Positions 1 to 6,288 of a stretch of DNA of 14,071 bases are shown here, one piece after another (positions within the stretch are counted from its first letter, which is position 1; each line of letters begins with the position of its first letter). The stretch is from Anaerolineae bacterium (GTDB taxonomy: Bacteria > Chloroflexota > Anaerolineae > Anaerolineales > Villigracilaceae). A program made the translations under genes and the position numbers. Under the pieces are notes generated by a model, which did not search any database, had not been told where the DNA came from, and saw nothing but the letters and a program-made list of their open reading frames with translations. The stretch lies in the NCBI GenBank assembly GCA_003484265.1, contig DNDO01000120.1, positions 24,799 to 38,869 of the forward strand. The letters run 5' to 3'.

Positions 1-80
1 GGCGCCCCCCCGCCCCCCCGGCGCGCCCCCCCCCGACTTCTCCGACGCCGTCGACGTCACGCCCCCCCCCCCCCCCCGCC
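1..80. other. Low-complexity poly-C/GC contig end, probable artefact
   Basis: Almost entirely runs of C with a few G, unlike the roughly balanced composition that begins abruptly near position 79. The well-conserved thioesterase reading frame degenerates into glycine codons exactly here. The best reading is an assembly or base-calling artefact rather than genomic DNA. Confidence 0.8.
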
Positions 81-465
81 ACTCCCTCGGAATAGGGATC
101 GTTTTCTCTTCACGATAATCATATGTTACCAGAACGACTTCCCCTTTGGCTAATTCCCTGCCAGTATCATCATCCACAATATTTTGCTCCCATGTCATAG
201 ACTTGGTCCCCAACTTCGCCGTGTGGACTCCGACCTTGATATTCTGTCCATGATAGATCGGCTCAAGGTATGTGATGTGAAGGTCTGCCAGGATGACGCC
301 GAGTTCCATAAAGGATTGATCATTGGTGAACAATCCCAGCTCGATCAGATAGGCGATACGTGCCTGCTCAAAGTAGGTGAGATGTTTCGCGTTGTTGACA
401 TGCCCCTGCGGATCCAAATCCCCATAGCGGACCTCGATGGGATGGTAAAAGTGAATATCGCTCAT
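1..465 (-). CDS. Acyl-CoA thioesterase, 4HBT (YbgC/FadM-like) hot-dog family, 3'-truncated at the contig edge
   Basis: Reading the minus strand from ATG at 465 gives about 129 credible residues, open to the window edge with no stop. The N-terminus carries the 4-hydroxybenzoyl-CoA thioesterase signature RYGDLDPQGHVNNAKHL (residues 13-29), including the catalytic Asp and the GHVNN segment, followed by YFEQAR. Later parts (ITYLEPIYHGQ, GRELAKGEVVLVTYD) fit the beta-strands of the same fold. Family members are usually 130-150 residues, so only a few C-terminal residues are missing. Codons left of about position 79 come from poly-C junk and should be ignored. The family hydrolyses acyl-CoA thioesters in the cytoplasm; the substrate cannot be told from the sequence. 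The start is supported by a TATAAT box 8 nt upstream. The gene is divergent from the Cas4-like locus. Confidence 0.88.
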   Translation of the reverse strand, partial: MSDIHFYHPIEVRYGDLDPQGHVNNAKHLTYFEQARIAYLIELGLFTNDQSFMELGVILADLHITYLEPIYHGQNIKVGVHTAKLGTKSMTWEQNIVDDDTGRELAKGEVVLVTYDYREEKTIPIPREWRGGGGGVTSTASEKSGGGAPGGRGGA

Positions 466-473
466 AGAGTGCG

Positions 474-479
474 ATTATA
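474..479 (-). promoter_or_regulatory. -10 box of the thioesterase gene, leaderless type
   Basis: Minus strand reads TATAAT, 8 nt before the ATG at 465. Transcription would start at or a couple of bases before the start codon. No convincing -35 box or Shine-Dalgarno sequence is seen. Confidence 0.55.
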
Positions 480-573
480 CCGTTTATACAACGCCCGCCC
501 TCCGACTGCATTCGTCCCAACGAACTCTCCTCATTCCGCTTCTGGCGGAAGGGGGTAAAAATTAGAAAATTTG

Positions 574-582
574 TGCTATACT
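574..582 (+). promoter_or_regulatory. Extended -10 promoter of the Cas4-like locus, leaderless type
   Basis: TGCTATACT is a TGn extended -10 element. Its last base is 7 nt before the ATG at 590, so the transcript would begin at the start codon. There is no Shine-Dalgarno sequence, which fits a leaderless mRNA. Confidence 0.55.
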
Positions 583-589
583 CCGCATT

Positions 590-826
590 ATGGCTGTGAT
601 CCGCTCTTCAGACATTGGGGCATACCTTTATTGCAATCGTGCATGGTGGTACCGGAAGCAGGGTGTCGAATCCCAGAACCAGACCGAACTCGCGGCTGGG
701 ACTGAACTCCACATCAAACACGGGCGTCAGGTTCTGGCTTCGTCCATTACACGGACAGTTGGGATTGTTCTGTTGATGATCGCTTTGGTGGTATTGGTTG
801 CACATTGTTCTGCACAGGTTCTTTAG
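590..826 (+). CDS. N-terminal half of a membrane-anchored Cas4/Dna2-like nuclease
   Basis: 78 residues. Residues 4-46 match the beginning of the Cas4 (PD-(D/E)XK, Fe-S) family: a short SDIGAYLYCNRAWWYRK segment with the first cluster Cys at residue 15, then L34, G37 and H41/H44 (pattern LxxGxxxHxxHG). Residues 56-73 form a hydrophobic helix preceded by basic residues, so the soluble part should be cytoplasmic. The ORF stops right after the helix. It lacks the acidic D, the ExK motif and the three C-terminal cysteines; all of these lie in the ORF at 1486-1998. It cannot be a complete nuclease alone and is either one chain of a split enzyme or a remnant. The start is set by the -10 box 7 nt upstream. 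The following HEAT-like gene begins 24 nt after its stop, suggesting co-transcription. The family call on such a short piece rests on motif reading plus the matching downstream half. Confidence 0.72.
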   Translation: MAVIRSSDIGAYLYCNRAWWYRKQGVESQNQTELAAGTELHIKHGRQVLASSITRTVGIVLLMIALVVLVAHCSAQVL

Positions 827-849
827 TTACGGAATTTAAGGAGTGATTT

Positions 850-1479
850 ATGTCTGTTATCAATAAACTTGCACATTCACTTGGTCGCCGCGATGAAGTT
901 CCCAATCAGGAACTGGCGCGCGAGCTTGCGACGAAGAAAGATAAGAAAGCGATTCGTGAAATAGCTGAAAACCTTTGGAACAAGGACAAGAACATCCAAG
1001 CCGACTGTATCAAGGTCTTGTATGAAATCGGTTACATTGAGCCTAAATTGATCTCAGACTATACAAATGAATTTGTGAAATGCATCAATAGCAAAAATAA
1101 CCGTCTTGTTTGGGGTGGGATGACAGCCCTTGCCGAAGTCGCCAAAGTGGATCCCGATGTGACGTTCAAGAACTTGGATGCGATCAAGAAGGCCAAAGAG
1201 ACAGGTTCTGTCATCACGGTGGATTATGCCATTTCTACTCTGGCATTTACTGCTAAAGGGAACAAAAAATATAACGAGGTTATCTTCCCTTATTTGCTCA
1301 AACACCTTTCGAGTTGCCGCCCAAAGGAAGTGGCACAACATTCCGAAAAAACCATGCCCGCCGTGAACGCATCAAATAAAACCGACTTCATCAAAGTCCT
1401 TGAAAATCGAATTGAAGATTTGTCTGGTGGGGGCCTGGCACGCGTAAAGAAAGTTATCAAACAAGCAACTGCTCTTTAA
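850..1479 (+). CDS. HEAT-like helical-repeat protein inserted between the Cas4-like halves
   Basis: 209 residues, predicted cytoplasmic, without signal peptide or membrane helix. The chain is a series of amphipathic helix pairs (for example AIREIAENLWNKDKNIQADC, then the region around GGMTALAEVAKVDPDVTFKN, then VITVDYAISTLAFTAKGNKK), as in HEAT/ARM-type solenoids, which usually bind proteins or nucleic acids. No catalytic motif is visible. Basic residues are abundant, including a lysine-rich C-terminus. A strong Shine-Dalgarno AAGGAGTGA precedes the ATG at 850, unlike the leaderless gene before it. It lies 24 nt after the first Cas4-like half and 6 nt before the second, so all three are probably co-transcribed. 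The reading frame appears richer in A/T than its neighbours, which could mean separate acquisition. Function is unknown; a scaffold or partner for the split nuclease is speculation from position. Confidence 0.8.
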   Translation: MSVINKLAHSLGRRDEVPNQELARELATKKDKKAIREIAENLWNKDKNIQADCIKVLYEIGYIEPKLISDYTNEFVKCINSKNNRLVWGGMTALAEVAKVDPDVTFKNLDAIKKAKETGSVITVDYAISTLAFTAKGNKKYNEVIFPYLLKHLSSCRPKEVAQHSEKTMPAVNASNKTDFIKVLENRIEDLSGGGLARVKKVIKQATAL

Positions 1480-1485
1480 TCTCTA

Positions 1486-1998
1486 ATGCTCTATTTCGCC
1501 TTCGCCCTCCTCTTTATCGCTTTCCTCTTTTTCTGGCAATCAAATCGCCAAAGGAAATCTGCGGGTCTGCCTGGCGGGCATGTCATCTACACCGATACGC
1601 ACGGCTGGAACAAGGTGGAGAAGCCGCTTTTCTATGCCGCGCTCGAATTGACGGGCAAGCCCGATTATCTGATCGAAAAGAATGGACAGATCATCCCTGT
1701 GGAAGTGAAATCGGGGCGTGCACCTAATGCGCCGTATGATTCGCACATCTATCAATTGGCGTCGTATTGTTTGCTGGTCGAAAAAACATACAAGAAACGT
1801 CCGCCGTACGGCATCATTCACTATGAAACACGTGACTTTGCAGTGGAATACACACGCGAGTTGGAAGCATCGCTGTTGGACCTGCTGGCAGAGATGAAAA
1901 GGGACGAACGCAAGAAAGATGTCCATCGATCGCATGAGCAGGCGTCCCGTTGTAGGGGATGCGGGTTTAGGGATGTGTGTGACGAGAGTATCGCATAA
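1486..1998 (+). CDS. C-terminal half of a membrane-anchored Cas4/Dna2-like nuclease
   Basis: 170 residues. A single hydrophobic helix (2-17) followed by basic NRQRK predicts the rest is cytoplasmic. The soluble part has the Cas4 nuclease core: GKPDYL with the metal-binding Asp60, VEVKSGR with Glu73 and Lys75 (the ExK of PD-(D/E)XK), YQLASY (QxxxY motif, Gln90/Tyr94), and a C-terminal CRGCGFRDVC cluster (Cys156, Cys159, Cys165). Cas4 proteins need a fourth Cys near the N-terminus; here that Cys lies in the ORF at 590-826. Cas4/AddB-like nucleases cleave single-stranded DNA ends and carry a 4Fe-4S cluster, but no CRISPR array or other cas gene is visible here. The ATG at 1486 lies 6 nt after the HEAT-like stop with no Shine-Dalgarno site, suggesting translational coupling. 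Confidence is high for the nuclease family, moderate for membrane anchoring. Confidence 0.85.
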   Translation: MLYFAFALLFIAFLFFWQSNRQRKSAGLPGGHVIYTDTHGWNKVEKPLFYAALELTGKPDYLIEKNGQIIPVEVKSGRAPNAPYDSHIYQLASYCLLVEKTYKKRPPYGIIHYETRDFAVEYTRELEASLLDLLAEMKRDERKKDVHRSHEQASRCRGCGFRDVCDESIA

Positions 1999-2026
1999 GG
2001 CGTGTCATCCCGACTCCACACAAAGG

Positions 2027-2032
2027 TATAAT
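2027..2032 (+). promoter_or_regulatory. -10 box of the nadK operon, leaderless type
   Basis: TATAAT lies 9 nt before the ATG at 2042, inside the 43-nt gap after the Cas4-like gene. It decides between the possible in-frame starts, because an upstream ATG at 1919 would place the promoter inside the coding region. Confidence 0.6.
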
Positions 2033-2041
2033 CTGGTTGAT

Positions 2042-2905
2042 ATGACCGCACTTTTCGTCCCGAAACGACCCGTTATCATGGCGTACCCAAAAATGCCCGA
2101 GGCTTTTGCAGAGGCGGAGGCTATGTCTGGTTACTTGAAAGAAAAGGGAATCGATGCGCCGTTTGGTTCCCTGTATGATGAGGACCTGCGAAAGCTTGTT
2201 CGTGCAGGAGAGTTTGATATGCTGATCGCGGCGGGCGGCGACGGGAGCGTCCTTCGTGCAGGACACCTTTGTGCGCCCAGCGGTGTGCCGATATTCGGCG
2301 TGAACCTGGGGCGGATCGGGTTTTTGATCCAGGTGAATCGCAATGAATGGCGCGAGTATTTTGATAAACTGTTGAACGGCGAGTCATGGATCGAAAACCG
2401 CATGATGCTTCACGCGCATCATATCCGTGCGGGTGAGTCTTTGGGAGATTGGAACGCGTTAAATGAAGTAGTCGTCGGGCGCGGACGAATCCTTCGCCCT
2501 GTTAGATTGACCGCCACGGTGGATGGTTTGGAACTGACCAGTTATGTTGCGGACGGGCTTATCGCCTCGACGCCAACAGGCTCAACCGCATACGCGCTCG
2601 CGGCAGGCGGACCGATCCTCCCGCCGGAGTTACGCAACATCCTGATCGTTCCCATTGCCCCGCATCTTTCCGTGGACCGTGGAGTTGTTCTCTCCGAAGG
2701 TTCATCCATACGTATCACGGTGCGGAGCGATAATGCGGTCATCAGCGTGGACGGACAGCCGCCGATCGATCTGATGGACGACGATCATGTGGATGTCTGC
2801 GCCGCGGATGTGACGACTCAATTCGTCCGTTTTGGAGACCCGGGATACTTTTACAGGAACTTGACTGCGCATATGAATGAAAACTCTTTAGGATTGCCGA
2901 GATGA
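2042..2905 (+). CDS. nadK: NAD kinase
   Basis: 287 residues, the usual length for bacterial NAD kinases. It phosphorylates NAD to NADP with ATP or polyphosphate in the cytoplasm. Motifs: GGDGSVLR at 65-72 with catalytic Asp67 (Ser replaces the commoner Thr of GGDGT), NLGRIGFL at 88-95, LNEVVVGRG at 140-148, the NAD-binding TPTGSTAYALAAGGPI at 177-192, and the C-terminal VDGQP strand. An in-frame ATG at 1919 would add 41 residues that overlap the Cas4-like gene and do not look like NAD kinase. The start at 2042 is chosen because family homology begins just after it and a TATAAT box precedes it. Its stop overlaps the next start as ATGA, so it leads an operon with the B-box protein and recN. Confidence 0.95.
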   Translation: MTALFVPKRPVIMAYPKMPEAFAEAEAMSGYLKEKGIDAPFGSLYDEDLRKLVRAGEFDMLIAAGGDGSVLRAGHLCAPSGVPIFGVNLGRIGFLIQVNRNEWREYFDKLLNGESWIENRMMLHAHHIRAGESLGDWNALNEVVVGRGRILRPVRLTATVDGLELTSYVADGLIASTPTGSTAYALAAGGPILPPELRNILIVPIAPHLSVDRGVVLSEGSSIRITVRSDNAVISVDGQPPIDLMDDDHVDVCAADVTTQFVRFGDPGYFYRNLTAHMNENSLGLPR

Positions 2906-3429
2906 CCGAGACCACGACAGACACTCTTTATTGTTACGTACACCCAGGCCGCGAGACTTCGCTCAGGTGCAATAATTGCGATCGCCCGATCTGCGCTTCG
3001 TGCGCTGTCCGCACTCCGACGGGGTATCGGTGCAAGGAATGTGTAAAGGGACATCAACAGATCTTCAACACAGCCGAATGGTACGACTACATTATCGGTT
3101 TCGTAGGCGCCGCGATTCTTTCAGGCATTGCATCCTTCCTTGTGACCTTGATCGGCAATATCGGATTCTTCGGCTGGATCATTATCATCGTCGGAGCGCC
3201 GACAGCGGCGGGAATAATCGCCGAAACGCTGCGTTATGCTTTACGCAAACGCCGGGCACGCAACCTGTTCATTACGGTTGCCGTCGGTGTTGTCGTCGGA
3301 GCATTGCCCGTTATCCTATTCCAGGTTTTTACCTTCAATATCTTTGGCATCATTTTTCAGGTGGTCTATCTCGTGATCGCCACACCTGTTGTATATACGC
3401 GACTTTCTGGAATCCAATTGTTCAGATAA
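2902..3429 (+). CDS. B-box-type zinc-finger membrane protein
   Basis: 175 residues. The N-terminus has eight evenly spaced potential zinc ligands: Cys11, His14, Cys23, Cys26, Cys31, Cys34, Cys44, Cys47, in the arrangement of a bacterial B-box zinc finger binding two zinc ions. After residue 60 come about four hydrophobic helices, with a basic LRKRRAR loop between the second and third indicating cytoplasmic exposure. B-box/membrane fusions recur in bacteria as uncharacterised proteins, possibly with protein-binding roles; no enzymatic motif is present. The start overlaps the nadK stop by 4 nt (ATGA), giving translational coupling, and recN follows 25 nt downstream. Its fixed position between nadK and recN makes a housekeeping or envelope role more likely than an accessory one, but the function is unknown. 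Confidence 0.85.
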   Translation: MTETTTDTLYCYVHPGRETSLRCNNCDRPICASCAVRTPTGYRCKECVKGHQQIFNTAEWYDYIIGFVGAAILSGIASFLVTLIGNIGFFGWIIIIVGAPTAAGIIAETLRYALRKRRARNLFITVAVGVVVGALPVILFQVFTFNIFGIIFQVVYLVIATPVVYTRLSGIQLFR

Positions 3430-3454
3430 CATATCTCCCTAAAACTGGTGAAAC

Positions 3455-5185
3455 ATGCTTACCGAACTCCATATACAAAACTTTGCAATCATAGATAAAC
3501 TCGACCTGCGCTTTGGCAAAGGACTCATCATCCTTACGGGTGAGACGGGTGCGGGCAAATCCATTATTTTGGATGCTGTGGTCATGCTGATCGGCGGCAA
3601 AGCGGACACGACCTTCGTCCGTACTGAATCAGATGCCGCACTGGTTGAAGGCGTGTTCCAGTTGTCAGGCCCGGAAAAAGAGACGGTGCATGAGATACTG
3701 AACCGCGAAGAATTAATGGATGATCCCAACTTTGTCGTGTTGTCGCGCGAGATTCGCAAGGAGGGACGTAGTGTGGCACGTATCAACGGACGGACCGTAG
3801 CCGTAGGTCTGCTTAAGGAGATCGGTTCATTCGTTGTGGATATCCACGGGCAGGCAGAACACCTGTCGCTTCTCGATCCGCGCGCGCATTTGGGTCTGCT
3901 TGACCGTTATGCGGAAGTTGCCAAACCGCTCACTGAGTATCGCCAGACGTATCAGACATTACAAAACCTGCGGCATGAATTGAGCGAACTGCGAAAAGCG
4001 CAGGCGGACGCCGACCGCCGTCTGGAGATGCTCACGTATCAGGCGGAGGAAATCGATGCCGCTCGGCTGAAACCTGGTGAAGATGAAGAACTGCGGCAGG
4101 AACGCGACCGCCTGGCGAATGCCGAGTCGCTCGCGCAGAATGCACAGGAGGCATTGGCGTTGCTGGAGGAAGGTTCGCCGGATACACCCGCTGCAACAGA
4201 CCTGGTAGGGCAAGCCGCGCAGGCTTTGGCGGCATTGGCAAAACTCGATTCTGCTCAAACAGAACTTTCAAATCAGGGGGAACTTATTCTCGATACAATG
4301 GCAGAAGTTATTCACAGTCTGCGCGGTTACCTTGAAGAGATCGAGTTCAATCCCAAGCGGCTTGATGAGGTGGAGGAACGACTCAACCTCATCCAGTTGC
4401 TCATGCGCAAGTACGGCGGGAACGTACCGGCCGTGATTGCCTATGGTGAGGAAGCGCGCAAGCAATTGGATACGATCACTGGCGCGGCTGACCGCATCAC
4501 CGAGCTCGAAATGGAAGAAGCCAAATTGTTGACCAAACTTGCCAGGCAGGGCGCTGTGTTGACAGATAAACGCAAGTCCGCTTCGACGGCGATGGGGAAG
4601 GGAATTGAAACGGAACTGGGCGATTTGAAGATGTCTTCTGCCAAGTTTGGCGTGGACTTCCAAACCAAGCCCGATAAGAACGGTGTGCCGATCGAGAACG
4701 GGAACCGTATCGCATTCGACCATACCGGTTTCGACAAAGTGGAGTTTCTCATCGCCCCGAACCCCGGCGAAGGACTAAAGCCTCTGGCAAAGATCGCCTC
4801 CGGCGGTGAGACCTCACGCCTTATGCTTGGACTGAAAAATGTTTTGGCGCAGGCTGATGAAGTCCCATCTTTGATCTTCGACGAGATCGATCAGGGCATC
4901 GGCGGGCGTGTTGGAATGGTGGTCGGGCAAAAACTTTGGAATCTTTCGCGTACTCATCAGGTCTTTTGCGTGACGCATCTCCCGCAATTGGCTGTTTTCG
5001 GCGACGAACATTATCAGGTGCAAAAGTTGGTTAGAGGCAACCGCACGTTGACGCGTGTCGAGCGACTGGATGGCGAGCCGCGCCTCCTTGAACTTTCGCA
5101 AATGCTCGGCGAAGTGGGCGAGGGGACTCTTCGTTCCGCGCATGAATTGATGCAGGTGGCGAGGCAGATGATCAAAGGGAAGTGA
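3455..5185 (+). CDS. recN: DNA repair protein RecN (SMC-like ATPase)
   Basis: 576 residues, close to the usual 550-570. RecN is a cytoplasmic SMC-family ATPase acting early in recombinational repair of double-strand breaks. Seen: N-terminal LTELHIQNFAIID, Walker A GETGAGKS at about 29-36, Q-loop region GQAEHLSLLDP near 130-140, a central coiled coil of charged heptad-like sequence (about 155-370), ABC signature ASGGETSRLMLGLK near 448-460, Walker B LIFDEIDQGIGG near 471-482, and H-loop VTHLPQLAVFGDEHYQV near 507-523. A short GGTGA Shine-Dalgarno site precedes ATG 3455. It is the last gene of the nadK operon and is followed by a hairpin terminator. The gene appears intact. Confidence 0.96.
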   Translation: MLTELHIQNFAIIDKLDLRFGKGLIILTGETGAGKSIILDAVVMLIGGKADTTFVRTESDAALVEGVFQLSGPEKETVHEILNREELMDDPNFVVLSREIRKEGRSVARINGRTVAVGLLKEIGSFVVDIHGQAEHLSLLDPRAHLGLLDRYAEVAKPLTEYRQTYQTLQNLRHELSELRKAQADADRRLEMLTYQAEEIDAARLKPGEDEELRQERDRLANAESLAQNAQEALALLEEGSPDTPAATDLVGQAAQALAALAKLDSAQTELSNQGELILDTMAEVIHSLRGYLEEIEFNPKRLDEVEERLNLIQLLMRKYGGNVPAVIAYGEEARKQLDTITGAADRITELEMEEAKLLTKLARQGAVLTDKRKSASTAMGKGIETELGDLKMSSAKFGVDFQTKPDKNGVPIENGNRIAFDHTGFDKVEFLIAPNPGEGLKPLAKIASGGETSRLMLGLKNVLAQADEVPSLIFDEIDQGIGGRVGMVVGQKLWNLSRTHQVFCVTHLPQLAVFGDEHYQVQKLVRGNRTLTRVERLDGEPRLLELSQMLGEVGEGTLRSAHELMQVARQMIKGK

Positions 5186-5229
5186 TCCTCGCTTCAATCC
5201 ACCCTGATGAGTGTTTCACCTTTAAAAAC

Positions 5230-5254
5230 AATCCCTGCCCGAAAGGCAGGGATT
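5230..5254. terminator. Hairpin terminator, probably bidirectional
   Basis: AATCCCTGCC, loop CGAAA, GGCAGGGATT: a perfect 10-bp stem. On the plus strand it lies 44 nt after recN, with a poor T-tract. On the minus strand it is followed by GTTTTTAAA, so it fits better as the terminator of the minus-strand metalloregulator, about 120 nt beyond that stop codon. Confidence 0.75.
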
Positions 5255-5377
5255 ACTTATTTCATCAATTCAATTTAATTCTCACAAAGGACAACGGGAC
5301 GATGTGAGCGGAGCAATGAATCAATACGAGGTCTCATAAACCCCTTGCTATCGCTGAGGAGGACATGCCTACCTGGC
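5255..5377. other. Intergenic stretch between terminator and metalloregulator
   Basis: No convincing gene. A GAGGAGG followed by ATG at 5365 looks like a ribosome site, but the ORF is only about 39 codons and lies antisense to the end of the metalloregulator gene. Confidence 0.5.
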
Positions 5378-6097
5378 CTAATTCTTGCTCGACTTTGAAA
5401 CGACAGGCTTCAACGGTGGCAGCTTATTGCCGTCACCTCTTTTTATTACTTCCACCCATAGCGACTGTGACAACTCGTAGCCGATGATATGGTCATGTGG
5501 CTTCATTTCCAGCCGAAGAGGTCCTTTGAATGGGGCACAGCTCAACAAATGGAAGGGCGTTCCCGGCGTTAGTCCGATCTCTGCGATGTAGTGGAGCTTA
5601 TCCATGTTATGTGTACGGACACGGCTGACGACACAATCAGAGCCCGAGGGGACATTTGCCAGCGGCTCATCATTCACGACAGGCATGACACCTTCTTTGG
5701 AAGGGATCGGCTCGCCATGCGGACATCTTGTGGGGTGGCCAGCCAGTTCATCCATGCGGTCTTCAAGCTCATCGTTCACACCGCGCTCGAAGGTATCCGA
5801 CAAGGTGTGCGCGGATGCCCAATCATATTTCATGACTTTGACCAGGAATACTTCGGTGAGGCGGTGACGGCGCAGGGATGGCATTGCGATCTCTTCGCCG
5901 GCTGGCGTCAGACGGACACCACGATAGGGTTCGTGGATCAGGTATCCGCTTTTGTTGAGGCGTTTCACCATCGTCGAAATAGCCTGCGCTGAAGATTCAA
6001 CATGTGAACTCAAAAGGGAAAGTGATACCTGCTCGTTATCCTCTTGCAGGCGGTAGATCTCGGCGGCATAACGCCGCATGGCGGGGCTGACGGTCAT
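5378..6097 (-). CDS. DtxR/MntR-family metal-dependent transcriptional regulator
   Basis: 239 residues. Domains in order: winged-helix DNA-binding domain (about 5-70, with YRGVRLTPAGEEIA as the wing), metal-binding/dimerisation domain (about 72-132, RRHRLTEVFL to CPHGEPIP), and a C-terminal FeoA/SH3-like domain (about 148-218). Family members bind Fe2+ or Mn2+ and repress uptake genes. Aligned by eye to DtxR, the ancillary-site ligands His78, Glu82 and His97 are kept. In the primary site only acidic Asp101 and Glu104 are seen, while the positions of DtxR Met10 and His106 are arginines (Arg9, Arg105). It is divergent from the iron-transporter gene, with 191 bp between, which makes it the likely regulator of that transporter. 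The start at 6097 has no strong Shine-Dalgarno site; an internal Met7 is possible. Confidence 0.88.
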   Translation of the reverse strand: MTVSPAMRRYAAEIYRLQEDNEQVSLSLLSSHVESSAQAISTMVKRLNKSGYLIHEPYRGVRLTPAGEEIAMPSLRRHRLTEVFLVKVMKYDWASAHTLSDTFERGVNDELEDRMDELAGHPTRCPHGEPIPSKEGVMPVVNDEPLANVPSGSDCVVSRVRTHNMDKLHYIAEIGLTPGTPFHLLSCAPFKGPLRLEMKPHDHIIGYELSQSLWVEVIKRGDGNKLPPLKPVVSKSSKN

Positions 6098-6169
6098 AAT
6101 CGTTCTTCAAAACTCCAAAAACATCAACCAAGTTGAAAACTGGTTGCAATAGGATATAAGGTAATTTTA

Positions 6170-6199
6170 TTACAAATATCTAGATTATTCTGTTTGTAA
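6170..6199. promoter_or_regulatory. Inverted repeat in the regulator/transporter intergenic region, candidate operator
   Basis: TTACAAA at 6170-6176 and TTTGTAA at 6193-6199 are perfect 7-bp inverted arms separated by 16 nt, with the palindrome ATCTAGAT at 6178-6185 between them. The element sits on the -35/spacer region of the proposed forward promoter, where a metalloregulator would be expected to bind. The whole region is A/T rich, so chance dyads are common. Confidence 0.35.
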
Positions 6200-6209
6200 A
6201 AATTATACT
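6181..6209 (+). promoter_or_regulatory. Possible promoter of the iron-binding lipoprotein gene
   Basis: -10 TATACT at 6204-6209, with a weak -35-like TAGATT 17 nt upstream at 6181-6186. The transcript would have a leader of about 70 nt, containing ATTTTG/CAAAAT inverted arms at 6241-6246 and 6256-6261, and a good Shine-Dalgarno AAGGAG before ATG 6289. Confidence 0.4.
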
Positions 6210-6288
6210 ATACGGCATAACAGCAGGATGGAGGCTATTCATTTTGTCTGATTATCAAAATTTATAGTTTCAAGGAGAATCGTTTCAA

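Noticed and set aside
534..550. Hairpin TTCCGC/GCGGAA between the divergent first genes
   Set aside because: Only 6 bp, no T-tract and in a divergent promoter region where no terminator is expected; a possible operator but too weak to call.
184..558. Plus-strand ORF of 124 codons
   Set aside because: It is the complementary shadow of the minus-strand thioesterase, whose protein has clear 4HBT motifs; the plus-strand product has none.
590..1998. CRISPR-Cas locus
   Set aside because: Only a Cas4-like domain is present; no repeat-spacer array, cas1, cas2 or effector gene is visible, so the Cas4-like protein is not evidence for CRISPR here.
1919..2041. N-terminal extension of NAD kinase from an upstream ATG
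   Set aside because: It overlaps the Cas4-like gene, does not resemble NAD kinase and contains the TATAAT promoter of nadK.
5365..5490. Short ORF behind a strong GAGGAGG ribosome-like site
   Set aside because: Only about 39 codons, antisense to the end of the metalloregulator gene, with no recognisable product.
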